Assembly: GCA_013398175.1 (NCBI GenBank)
Contig: VZRZ01001077.1
Location: forward strand, 193,881 to 257,880
Direction: 5' to 3'
Length of the DNA stretch: 64,000 nt
Origin: Climacteris rufus
Lineage: Eukaryota > Chordata > Aves > Passeriformes > Climacteridae
Shown here: one piece after another, positions 50,142 through 61,981 of the stretch
Layout of the letters: every line of letters starts with the position of its first letter
Numbering within the stretch: position 1 is the first letter of the stretch
Translations under genes and position numbers: made by a program
The notes under the pieces: generated by a model
The model's input: only the letters and a program-made list of their open reading frames with translations
Databases searched by the model: none
What the model was told of the DNA's origin: nothing

Positions 50142-50199
50142 GAAGCTTTACCAGCAGCAGCAAATGCTCAGCCGGTGAGGCCAGGCCAGCCGGTCACTG

Positions 50200-50322
50200 T
50201 GAGGCCGTGACCGCCGGGTCTATGCGGAGGGAAAGGCGCTGTGCCTCGGTCGGGCGCGGCACCAGCTCGGAGCTCCGCGGCTCCCCGGCCCGAAGCGAAA
50301 CGAACCGGTGCGGGGCCACGGC
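50200..50322 (+). promoter_or_regulatory. FAM120A: CpG-rich promoter/5' region of FAM120A (partial)
   Basis: A dense cluster of CpG and GC-rich words begins abruptly at about 50200 and runs into the gap. With the GC-rich exon 1 and the first 300 bases of intron 1 (to about 51830) it makes one CpG island interrupted by Ns. CpG-island promoters are usual for broadly expressed genes like FAM120A. I see no TATA box; the transcription start and start codon lie in the gap. In human the antisense gene FAM120AOS shares this region; I cannot see whether the bird has it. Confidence 0.6.
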
Positions 50323-51251
50323 NNNNNNNNNNNNNNNNNNNNNNNNNNNNNNNNNNNNNNNNNNNNNNNNNNNNNNNNNNNNNNNNNNNNNNNNNNNNNN
50401 NNNNNNNNNNNNNNNNNNNNNNNNNNNNNNNNNNNNNNNNNNNNNNNNNNNNNNNNNNNNNNNNNNNNNNNNNNNNNNNNNNNNNNNNNNNNNNNNNNNN
50501 NNNNNNNNNNNNNNNNNNNNNNNNNNNNNNNNNNNNNNNNNNNNNNNNNNNNNNNNNNNNNNNNNNNNNNNNNNNNNNNNNNNNNNNNNNNNNNNNNNNN
50601 NNNNNNNNNNNNNNNNNNNNNNNNNNNNNNNNNNNNNNNNNNNNNNNNNNNNNNNNNNNNNNNNNNNNNNNNNNNNNNNNNNNNNNNNNNNNNNNNNNNN
50701 NNNNNNNNNNNNNNNNNNNNNNNNNNNNNNNNNNNNNNNNNNNNNNNNNNNNNNNNNNNNNNNNNNNNNNNNNNNNNNNNNNNNNNNNNNNNNNNNNNNN
50801 NNNNNNNNNNNNNNNNNNNNNNNNNNNNNNNNNNNNNNNNNNNNNNNNNNNNNNNNNNNNNNNNNNNNNNNNNNNNNNNNNNNNNNNNNNNNNNNNNNNN
50901 NNNNNNNNNNNNNNNNNNNNNNNNNNNNNNNNNNNNNNNNNNNNNNNNNNNNNNNNNNNNNNNNNNNNNNNNNNNNNNNNNNNNNNNNNNNNNNNNNNNN
51001 NNNNNNNNNNNNNNNNNNNNNNNNNNNNNNNNNNNNNNNNNNNNNNNNNNNNNNNNNNNNNNNNNNNNNNNNNNNNNNNNNNNNNNNNNNNNNNNNNNNN
51101 NNNNNNNNNNNNNNNNNNNNNNNNNNNNNNNNNNNNNNNNNNNNNNNNNNNNNNNNNNNNNNNNNNNNNNNNNNNNNNNNNNNNNNNNNNNNNNNNNNNN
51201 NNNNNNNNNNNNNNNNNNNNNNNNNNNNNNNNNNNNNNNNNNNNNNNNNNN
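50323..51251. other. assembly gap (929 N)
   Basis: The gap removes the FAM120A transcription start, 5' UTR, start codon and roughly the first 70 codons. GC-rich first exons are a common cause of such gaps in bird assemblies. Open frames that seem to cross it have no meaning. Confidence 0.97.
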
Positions 51252-51645
<394 letters not shown>

Positions 51646-51730
51646 TCAGCGCCTCAAAATGTCGCCCAGACCCGCGGGGGCGGCACAACTTTCGGCGGCC
51701 TCAATCCCCGGGGGATTTTGGCTTATTTAC

Positions 51731-51800
51731 ATGGCGCTGCCCGCCGCCCCGCCAAGGCCGAAGGCCGGGAGGCCTTGGCGGGGCGACCGGCAGCGCCCAT
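51731..51800 (+). other. GC-rich imperfect inverted repeat (hairpin)
   Basis: The left arm at 51731-51759 (29 nt, ending CCCCGCCAAGGCC) and right arm at 51771-51800 (30 nt, starting GGCCTTGGCGGGG) are reverse complements. Pairing by eye gives 27 + 2 of the arm bases paired as stems of 15, 1, 9 and 2 pairs, with only two mismatches (C-A, C-C) and one bulged C. The loop is 11 nt (GAAGGCCGGGA). The arms and loop total 70 nt, in the size range of a microRNA precursor. The sequence lies in FAM120A intron 1 in the CpG island. It may be a structured intronic RNA, a DNA cruciform element or a local inverted duplication; function unknown. Confidence 0.75.
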
Positions 51801-54800
51801 GGCCCGGCCCGGCAGCAGGGCGGCTTCTGCCTCCATGTTCTTTCGCTCCGTTGACTCAAAATGTCCTTTCTTGCCTTGTGGGCTGTGGTACCGCAGGGGA
51901 GAGCGGGTGGGCGAAAAGCGTCTCTGTAATTAATTATTGAGGGCAGGAGAAAATTATTAATCAGTTTAGTTCTCGCGCAGGATGGATCTGCAACAAGTTC
52001 CCGGCTGAGTCGAGGTGTTTGAACTTGGGCTGGAGGGGAAATGGCTCTCTGCAAAAAACACAGGGGTGCCACTTTTGGCTTTTATGGAGGTTTTCGTGTT
52101 TTGCTCAGCGTTTTCTCAGCATCACCAAGCTTTTAAAACGAGGTGTAGAATAACTCGCTCCTTACTCGATAACAGCAACACTTCTAGTTTGTGCAGTCAG
52201 CAGTACGAAGTTGACAGTCTTTCATTAAAACTCTTTATTTTAACGGGCGACCTCAGCTTTCCAGCCCCATGAACAGCCCTTCGTGTCGGAGCTGGGCTTC
52301 ATGGCCGTCTTGCACTCGACGTACACGATTTCAAAGGTTGCAGGATATGACCACGTCGCATCTCTCCGCACGGTGTTGCTGATTTACGATAGTTTCTGTT
52401 CAGCCGAGCGATTGTGTATATTGAAACACAAGAGGCTGGAAAAACAAGCCCGGGGATGAAGCTGCAGTTTTAGGAGTTGCCTGCTCACCTTCCTGCTGGG
52501 GAGGGAAGAGCAGCGGGAGGGAAGCACATACTCGTAGGTTTTATTATCTTAAATTACTTCGTGTGTAGAAAAATATTATGTAACCGTTGGAATTGCACGA
52601 TCACTAGCAGCAGCTTAATGTTATTTGGCCTTTCGGCAGATCAGAAACATTCTGGCTGGGCTGCAGCCCTGGGGTACAGATGCCTCTCTCCAAGGAGCTC
52701 ACCCCAAAGGTGACTTCGGGTGAAGTTTCTCCTAGTTCTGCCAGCAGGGTGGGAGTCACTGTTGCTCCCTCGTAGTGCCCTGCTCGCTGGGCCGGGCCTC
52801 TCGGTGGAGGAACGCCGAGCTGGAGTGCAGCCACCCTGAGTTCAACCCGCTCGGCAGTGGAAGTCCCACCCTGCGGTGGCCCCGGCTGTGGCGGGGATTG
52901 GGTCACCAGGCCGGGGCCACCGCGCCGGGCACGTGTGGAATGAGCTGGAAGTGGAGGCGAAGCTCATTCTCGCAGGCCATATTGAGCTCTGCCTAAAGCG
53001 ATGCCTTGGGCTTGGCCTTGTTTAAAGTGAGGAGGTTATGGCCGTGTCTTCTGCAGTTGTGTTTTCCTGGTCAGTGTAGAAGCTGGATGGTTGTGTTTTG
53101 GATGGTAGGAATTTGCATGATAGCGAAAGCGTCCTTTCATTTGAACTTTTGGGGTTTTTCTGTAGCTCAGAAATAGTTTTCTTCTTTCAGCAAAAAGTTT
53201 TAGGGCCCATGCAGTGAAGATTCTTATCTGGATCTGTTTGTGGGTGCATTGTAAATCTTCCTCATTTGTTATTGAGACTTTTGAGATCATTAGTAAAAGC
53301 AATGAATGGGGTAAAATAAGAATGCTTTTTTTTTTTCTTTTAATGTGTTTAAGTGGAGACTTGGTTTAATGCAACATGGAAATGCATAGTACCCAACAGG
53401 AAGCCAGCTGTTTTGATACCAGTGGCAATCTGGTGCTTGCAGTAGTTCTGTGGCATGTTGAACTGGCTGTTAGTTTGTTAAACACTTTGTCTCATACCTG
53501 GCTCAGGTACATTACATCTGAACCGAGTTGCTGCATTTGACAGAGGTGTCACCTGTAGCACTTTGTTTACTTTCCAGTGTAGCTGCAGCATTAGATCCCT
53601 TACGGTTTCTTGTGACAGGCCTTCTTCCCAATCTTTGGAAACAGTTACAGGAGTATGAGCACACTCATACTGAGTCCCTTTTCCGTCATTAAAAAATACC
53701 CCAAACTCCCAAAATCTCAATAAGTGCAACATCCCCAGTTTTGATTGAGAAGGTTTGTGAGGTATGTATTTATTTGTCTGTGTCCTGGGTTAGCCCTGGG
53801 AATTGGCAGCTCATTACCAAATACTGAGGGGTGTGGGGGGCAGAGGTTGTTGCTGTCCACGCCACTCTGCACATCCAAACCTCACTGGTTCTCTGCACTG
53901 CTCAACTGTCCAGGGAATGGGAAGGATATCACCAATTTCTGTTTGATGCCTCATTTTTTCAGTTGTCAAGACACTCAGTGGGTAAATCTATTTTAATGGA
54001 TTCATTTTGAGGTTAGGAAGGATATTTCATGGTTGTAGTGTTCAAATGCATAATACACATCAGAGACACTGCTGAGCTTAAATCGTGTTCCTTCTCTGCT
54101 TTTCTACTTCTCTTCCATGATTTATTGTTTTTCTAAATCTGCTTTGTTACTTTTTTTTTTTCTTTAAACCTTCCTCCAGTTTTCTTCTCACTCTCACTTT
54201 GGTGTAGCCCTCCTGATGGACACAGAGCAAATGCATCTTGAAGGTGTGATTTTTATTTGCGTGTATAGGTGATTTAGAAAAAATTACATATGCATAAGAC
54301 AGTTGTGAAATTGTAGTGTTTTCTCACTTTGTTTTGAGAAGTTGGGTTTGAGAATACTAATTGACTTTAAATATGAAACTGACTTTCATATTTGTAGGAA
54401 CATTTGAGTCCGGAGTAGGTTTCTGTGTGAATCTAGGAACTGGCTATGAATTTAATCTATTTTGGTAATTAGAGGGGAGAGAAAGAATAATGTCTTCCAT
54501 CCAGAACAATTATAAATCACTCACAGATGGTTTCAGCAGGATGTAAAAATAACAGGTTCCTCCAGGTTATAACATGTATCCTGCAGGTTCTTAGTTTTGT
54601 TGTGACCTGGTATTTTTCAGTTTGAGGGCAGTAATTCTTAAAAGAAACTTTTAGGCAAAGTAGGTTTGCTAAAATTTTGAGTTCTTAACAACTCTAATAC
54701 TTTGGGGAGATTGTTTTGTTCTGAGTGTCTAAAGGTGCTCGTGCCTATTTACTTAGGCAGGATTCTCTCTGAGCCAGCACCATTAGTTTTTACACCAGAT

Positions 54801-56936
54801 TTAGACTTGAAAATTATTCCAAACTCCTGGCTGTGATTTTTGCCATCTCCCCTCTCCCTGGGTTGGTTTTAAAGCCTGCATGTTGCCTGGGTGCCTCTGC
54901 ATTTGTGGGAGCCATGAGATATTTCTCTGACTCACATCTTGTTAGAGTTTTATGTTGAGTTAACTGACTTTGGTAAATACAGCTCTTTTCCCTGTGATGG
55001 TTCAGTTATTTGAACATGGATTCTAGTATTCCCTGAACATCCAGCAGCTTCATACTGTGTCAGAGAGCTGTATAAAATGAGGAGGGAACTGGAGGCTGTG
55101 GACGTAAAGGAAATAGCTCATAGGAAATCAGAGGAGCCGCACACGGAGCTTCCTCTTGTGTTATCTGCACACCCATATCACACCTAGTGCTGCAGAAGGA
55201 ATTCTCACTTGTTTTTTTTATGAATCAGAGGCACTTGTTGTGCATGAAGAGAGGTTGGGTTTAGATGTATGGATATTATTTAAATCTATCTAGACTTAAT
55301 TATAAAACATTGGAGCAATTTTTGTAATTTAAAACCTGTGAGGACTAGTGCTTTAGGGGTGGGGTGAAGCCTAAGTTTTCTTCCTTTAGTTAGGAACTAT
55401 GTAAATCTGATGTCTAAATTTTTCCAAAAATGTTTATGGTTTCTCACATGCCTTTTGCTAGGGGACAGTATCATTGTGAGAAAAATGAGTATGTGTGGTG
55501 TTCTCACGAACAAAGTAAATTTCAGAAACACTCTGTCAGGGTGGTTTCTGAAGACTACAAGGTGGGTAGGGAGAGCTTAGTGAGCTGGTGTTTGGTTGCA
55601 GGAATATCACAGATGAGGTGCTGGCTGTTCAGCTGCTCAGGGTTTGGCTTGAAAGGGAACATTTCATGGAGGTAAATGGGAGAAGTGAAATTTGATTTAT
55701 ATCTCTGGAATACCATTGTTCAGCATCAGGTTCAGCAAGTGCAAGACATGAGTAGAAGAGAAAGAGACTGTAAACTTGCTGTGGGTGGCTGCAGGGGCTG
55801 CTGGAGCAGGCTGTGGAGTTAGGGATCCTCTCTCCTGTTCTGCAGAGGAAGTAAATAGCCTTGCTGGCACTAAGGTTGTAGTTACTCATGCATGCTGTGG
55901 AGACTGAAGCTAATAGTTTTGTACTGCTCTATTTTGGGACAGCTCACTATCTACATTGTTGTTAAAATGGAATACTCCGTGAGGGTGGGTTATACCAACA
56001 CCCAACTTCCAAGGGGATTTCTGAATCACTAAATGTGTATTTTGTGTGTGGATGGTAGAAGCAGTAAGGATCCAAAGCCCTCAGCTGGCTGGAGTTGAGT
56101 GTGCTCGTGTGCACACTGTAGTGGTAGCATTTCCTGGTGGTATGTTGGAATGCAGGACTGTAGGTACTGACCTGTCCTCATGGGATTTTTAGTTTCAGTA
56201 TAAGCTTCTTGATAAGAAAGGCTTCCTTTTACATTTCCAGTGTGAGGAGTTGGCCCATGTTTCCCTGCACAACATGTCTGTTCGAGTCATCTCATTGCTG
56301 TAGCCTAAAATATGTGCTTTGCTAGGCAACGGGAGTGGAGAGATGAAGTTTGGGCTATAAACTCAAAGCAGTTTGCACCATCAGACACAGCTGTGCATGA
56401 AGGGGTAGGCTGAAAGTGGAAAGAGGAAAAAGGTTGGCTGAACACAGCCAGGTATGCATTTGAAAGGTTGGGAAAGTTATCTGTGTTCATCTAGGGTTGT
56501 GTTTGGCCCGTTTAAAAGAGGGCCAAAATTTTTTTAAAGGGATTGTGGGTTTGCTTGATCTTGGGGGGCATCTGGCTGTGCTGAACTGCTAGAATACCCA
56601 CATCCTCAAGGCTTTCCTCGTGAGGTGGTACAGACATTGGTACAGTAATGACTTCAGTTTGAGTGTTTTTGGTCTAAACAGTTTCTTCAGATGAGTTCAC
56701 CAGTACAGAATGCCACTGCAACGTGCCGCTTCCAGAAGTGTGTGCTGTGTTTCCGAGTGCTCTGTACATCCTGTCCATATGTGCTGTGTCATTGGATTTT
56801 TTAAATTACTTTAAAAATATCTCAAGTGTTTTAAACTCGCATGTATAGTTTCAGAAAGACCCACTGTATAGTAATAATTGTGATAAATAAGTGCTGCCGT
56901 TTACACTGGAGCTAATTGCTCTGTCTTCCACTATAG

Positions 56937-57183
56937 GTTGCACAGAGCATTGAGGATCATCATCAAGAAGTAATTGCTTTCTGCAGAGAAAAAGGTTTCC
57001 ATGGTTTGGTTGCATATGACTCCGATTATGCATTGTGCAACATCCCTTACTATTTCAGTGCCCATGCCCTAAAACTGAGCCGGAATGGGAAAAGCCTCAC
57101 AACAAGCCAATACCTAATGCATGAAGTTGCCAAGCAACTGGACCTGAATCCAAATCGCTTTCCTATTTTTGCTGCTCTTTTAG
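56937..57183 (+). CDS. FAM120A: FAM120A exon 2
   Basis: The exon has 247 bases: 82 full codons plus the first base of a Gly codon. It continues the FEN1/PIN-like domain: VAQSIEDHHQEVIAFCREKG, then FHGLVAYDSDYALCNIPYYF, then LSRNGKSLTTSQYLMHEVAK and FPIFAALL. The acceptor is CTTCCACTATAG at 56935-56936 and the donor is GTAAGT at 57184. The phase joins exon 1 (phase 0) and exon 3 (one base carried). The peptide is nearly identical to the mammalian FAM120A as I remember it, which shows strong constraint. The DSDY motif marks the position where active FEN1 family members carry catalytic acidic residues. Confidence 0.97.
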
Positions 57184-60100
57184 GTAAGTGAAGTTGCTGC
57201 TAGTCAGCCTTACAATTTCAGTTTCTATTAACTGTTTAAAAATAATGTGTGTGTAATTTGACAAAGCACCTGGGGAAAGGCATCCCTTTATTCCAGACAT
57301 TCCTGCTGTGTGAGGTGGACTGGACGTATGTTTATGAGGACAGATAGACCCGATTTGTAGAAACCTGCAAGCAATGCAAATTGTGGCTGTCTAGAAAGAA
57401 AAGTTGAAAGTAGGGATTTTGCAGAGCTCTGCCTGGCTGCAATGCTCTCAGTGGGTGGAGGGGGAATCAGGACAGTTGTGGTTCTAGTTTGGGTCCTGTA
57501 TAATATATGAGGTCTAGTTTCAACAGTACACTTTCCAGACTGGAAGTATGCTTCTGTCCTGAATTCTATCTAAAAATAACACCTATGGAGTGAAGGTGTT
57601 TGGTTTGCTGGAGCTTTTTTTCTCCTCAGAAATGAGTATTGGACAAATACGGAGCACATCAGCTGCACCAGAAATATACTGAACTGTATAATTGAATGAA
57701 ACTCCACATTTCTGAAAGCACAAGTGACCAACATTGTACCATTCCATTGGTTTTATCTGGGTACTTACTTAGTGCTCCTGCTTCTCATGCTTAGGAGCAT
57801 AGGTGGGAATGTCTCCAGTTTCACATTCCTGCTTAAATGGGACAGTTTTAACACACTGTGTATCCACAGCAGCGATAGGGAATAACTGTTATACTCTATC
57901 AGACAGAAGAGTGAAATAATTACTGACAAAGTTGACTCCAATAAATAAGATATTTTTCGAACAGCATTCTAACTGCTTTTTGGGAGCAACTGTGTTCTTG
58001 GTCTTGTTATGCTGTGTAAATAAATTAAGAAAATAGGATTTTCTTTTTAGTTTCTCACTCTGTTTCAATATGTTTACATGATAGAGGAATAAAACTTCTT
58101 TGAAAGCTCTGAATTAGAGAGGCTATGTGTTACTGTTTTAAAGACTAATATTTTAGTGGTCTTCGATACTGTTTCCAGTCCAGGCAGGCACCTTCCATGT
58201 TAAGAAGAGAAGAAGCAATGGATCTTGCAGTAGCAAACCACAAGTGTTTGACTAGCTGGAGTTGCTTTTTGTTAGTGTGTGTTCCTCCTGCCTGTGCAGG
58301 TGTAGGGAGGGAAGGCAGTGTGGGCTGCACTGCCATTGCAGGAATTGCATGACACACTACTATTGCTTGGCTTTGTTTTGGAGTCTATAAATAAGTTGGT
58401 GCATGCCAGTTCAGTGAGTAAGAATTACTGCTGGAAAGCAGTTTCCCAGTTGCAGATTTGCTTTATGGATTTCATGGGAAGTGTGACACTTTGTTGACAA
58501 GCAATTCCAGCTTCATGGCCTGCTGAGGCTTTGCTTGGTTATATCAAACAGCAGGTGAGAAAAGTTCTGGTAAAGTTTCTGAAGGCTTTTCAGTTTTGTG
58601 CAAGAAACTCTTGGATATATTTCTCTCTTGCTGTCTTACATGACCAAATAGTTTTTCAGCTTGTTCTTAGGAGAAAGAAATTTGAGGTGATTTCACATGA
58701 TTACTATAGAGAGATTTGGTAGCTTCCCCTCCTCCCCCTCAAATTGGTACAAAGGTTAAAAAACCCCGGTTCAGATACAAATTTAGTTCTGAGTATTTCT
58801 TTGCATTTCTTGTGTGTATGTGTATGTATTCAGTATGAGTAAGCAGAATAGAGTAAAGTTCATGGAAGTTAGGGTTAGTACAGAAGATGCTTGGTAGATC
58901 TTCCTGTTCTTGGGGCTTTCGTGTTCTTGTTATATGAGTCAATTTTAGGAACCTTAGGTGTTTGGGATAGAAAGTGATTATATAAGCTGACAACAAACAG
59001 ATACAGTTTGGCTTAAAGTACTGGCAACATGTTTTAACTTTTGTGACCTTGGTACTACAGTAACTTTGTTTTTTAAATATAATACTAAGTGCACATATGC
59101 ATGTAGTTGTGTGTAGCATGGTATATATTTAAATTGGGGTGGCCCATTTTCTAATCTAAATTTGTATGTTTTTGTTGTATATCTGAGGGCTTGTCTGGCT
59201 TCACAGGTTATTTTGCCCTTGCTCCTTTGGCCTCTTTGTGTCTTTTTTTGATCCTGATAAGCAGACTAGAGAAAATCACAGTGGGAAGGAATGAGCAAGC
59301 ATTTGATGACATGGGAAGGCACATGATTTTTTTCTGGGTACAGCATTGTAACTCTCCATGCTAGTACTTTGTGTAGGAATAAAATTATGTATTCTGAAAA
59401 AATTACAGTTAAGCTGCTGGTGTAATGTTGGCAATTTCAGAAGGCCCAAACTATCACAATAGCTGTGATATCCATGTTCACCTTTAGGGCTGCAGATATA
59501 TTTCCCTGTATCCAGAAAACTCAAGTTTCTTTGTATTCATATACTTTCTTGTAATTTACTCCAAGGGTCAATTTGGGGAATACTGAAAGAGGAAAAACAT
59601 CCTCAAAGTTTCAGTTTCACATCAAGCAGTTGGAGAAGCTTAGGAATGACACTGAACTGGGCAGTTAAAAAGTTGTTCTCATGGCAGCTGAGTTGAGATT
59701 TAGTTCTGTTCAGGGATAAAGTCTCTAATGAAGTATTCCTGCAGAATATTTTTCTCACTGTATCAACTAGACAAACTTTTAAAGACTGCTTTCAGATGAG
59801 GTTCTGTGTACACTGTGGTTGGTTGATTTGGTTTACAGTTTTTTTCCTTCTTACAGCTTTTCATCTGGAAGGGATTTGTAGTTGTACTTTTATAATATAA
59901 AGAGTATCCTTGGCATGGATAGATAAAATGTGGCCTGGATACTGCATCATCTGAGAGTGTGCTCATAAAAAGTTCTGTTCTAAATGCTGCTGATGTAAAC
60001 AGGGAGTTGATTTGGGTTCTTCTGTAAATTTTGACTCAAATACTTCAGAATGATTTTAAAAAGGAAAAGCAGCCCAAGCTTTAGCAAGCAGAAAAACAAA

Positions 60101-61898
60101 CCTAGTGTGAGGTATAGGGCTGTAATTCAGCAAACTCTTTAGAAAGAGCAGTGGCTTCAATTAGTATCTAATTGCTTAAAAAAAACCTAAGGGATACACC
60201 ATAATGAGCCATTAAAATGGGAAAAATCAATATATGTTGAGGTTGTTCAGCCAGGTCAAGAAATAGAGGTTGCTTATGTAATGCTGATCTCTTTCCCACT
60301 GTGACAGCACTTTGTAACATGTTTAGCTGTGGAATCTTGTTCTGTTCCTCAGTAAAATTTTAGAACTACATAAGGTAAGTACAAGGCATTGCTTCTTATT
60401 TGGACTACAAAAGACATTGCTGCACTTCAACATACATGGTGAGAATTGATTGAATAGTCACACTTCCTTATGTGTGTTCAGGGGGATGGCTTTAACTACA
60501 GTGACAGATGGAGACCAAACAAAATTGAGGTTTTGGTGGGAGAGAAGTGCTGACTATTTTCAAAGGTAATTGTAGCATCTGCAGGGGTGATTGTCAGTTA
60601 TCACAGAACTCTGCTGCTCTGGCTGCAATAGATTTTTGCAGATCTGTATTATCAACACTGTCTAATCTTACCTTGACCAGATTAGTGAGTATGGCTGTAT
60701 TATGCAAACTTGTTGAATCTTCCTGATGTGAGGTTAAAGCTTGGCTCCCAATGAATAGAAATTATAACATCTCCTTGCTGGAGATCTCAGTAGGGGGTGA
60801 AGTATTGATTGGATGCAAAGACTTCCCACTCTGAGAGGGCATCTGCTTGTCACCAGGCAGGGGACAGCTTTCTGGGCTTTCACAGGTTAAAGAGCATTAA
60901 GAGCAAAATAGATGATTTTACAAGCAAATTATTAAGAAAGGAAGCAATTGTTGTAATATTCAGAGAATCTTGTCATATTCTTTATGAGCAGTACACTCAC
61001 TAATAAGCTTCTGCTCTATAAAACCAGGTATTGAATATATCCTGAAGTTTTCTGTCAGAATTGTGTTAATACATTGTTTGTAAAGTTTGGATCCACAGCT
61101 ACTGAATTCTGTCAGAAGTTGATTAGTTATGTCTTTGATTAATTCAAATGTTTGAAATGTTTCCTAGTAAGAATTTTTTTTTGAGTATGATGAGCTTTGG
61201 GAAAAAACAATGTACGTGATCTTCCATTAGGTATGAACAGTGTGATAAACACAGTCTCTATCTCTGTCCATAGAAACAACAAAATAATTTCCCAATTCCT
61301 TACCTACTGCTAGCCCAAGGTCCCATCTGACCTGGTCAGATCAGCAAAAGAAACTTCAGGAGCTGGGAACCTGCTAAATGTCATTGGAGCTCCTGGTGTT
61401 CCTGAGGGTTAGATAAAGCTGGTTGCTGCCTTGCTGCTTGACCCATGCTGCACAGTGGAGCAGAGTGCAGATTCCAGAGGCAGCTCCCATGTGGATCAGT
61501 AACAGCATGTGCTGAGATGCAGAAAGGGTTACCAGCATGTGTCAGGGAGCAGTAGAATGTGTTCTTACACTGTTGCACCTGCATTATGAAGTCCTGCTGC
61601 GGAGTCCCTGGTAGGACACACTGGCTTGAGGTGGACCCCGTGTTGTGCCTGTCTCCATTGCTGCTGTAGGTGAGCAGGTTTCATGGAAGAGTGCTTCTCA
61701 AACACAGGGAAGTAGCTCTTGCTGCAGCAGTAGCGTGCTAATTAGGTTTTTCTGCAGTAACAAAAAGCTATCTGCAAGTTTAATCTGTTAATCCTCTTGA
61801 TCAGGAGTTGAGGACTGATTGCAGATTTGTTTGCTGTATGTAGAAACAGTGTGTAATGTTTTACAGTGTACTTAAATGAGTTCTGCATTGTGTTCCAG
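57184..61898 (+). other. FAM120A: FAM120A intron 2
   Basis: A 4.7-kb intron from GTAAGT (57184) to TGTGTTCCAG (61898). It is AT-rich. I see no CR1, no RNA gene and no other exon in it; the frames present are short and unlike known proteins. Confidence 0.92.
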
Positions 61899-61981
61899 GT
61901 AATCATATTCTACCTGATGAGGATTTGGCTTCCTTTCATTGGAGTTTACTTGGTCCAGAACATCCACTAGCTTCACTTAAG
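61899..61981 (+). CDS. FAM120A: FAM120A exon 3
   Basis: The exon has 83 bases and completes the split Gly codon (G from exon 2 plus GT), then 27 codons: NHILPDEDLASFHWSLLGPE followed by HPLASLK. It ends at phase 0 before GTAAAA at 61982, a weaker donor than GTAAGT. The block is the end of the FEN1-like domain and is conserved among FAM120A and FAM120C. The gene continues to the right of the window with most of its exons (the human protein is about 1,100 residues). Confidence 0.96.

Noticed and set aside
53779..53966. Sequence starting TGTCCTGGGTTAGCCCTGGG, like the start of some bird LTRs
   Set aside because: Only the first words resemble an LTR. I see no poly(A) signal, CA end or target-site duplication to support one.
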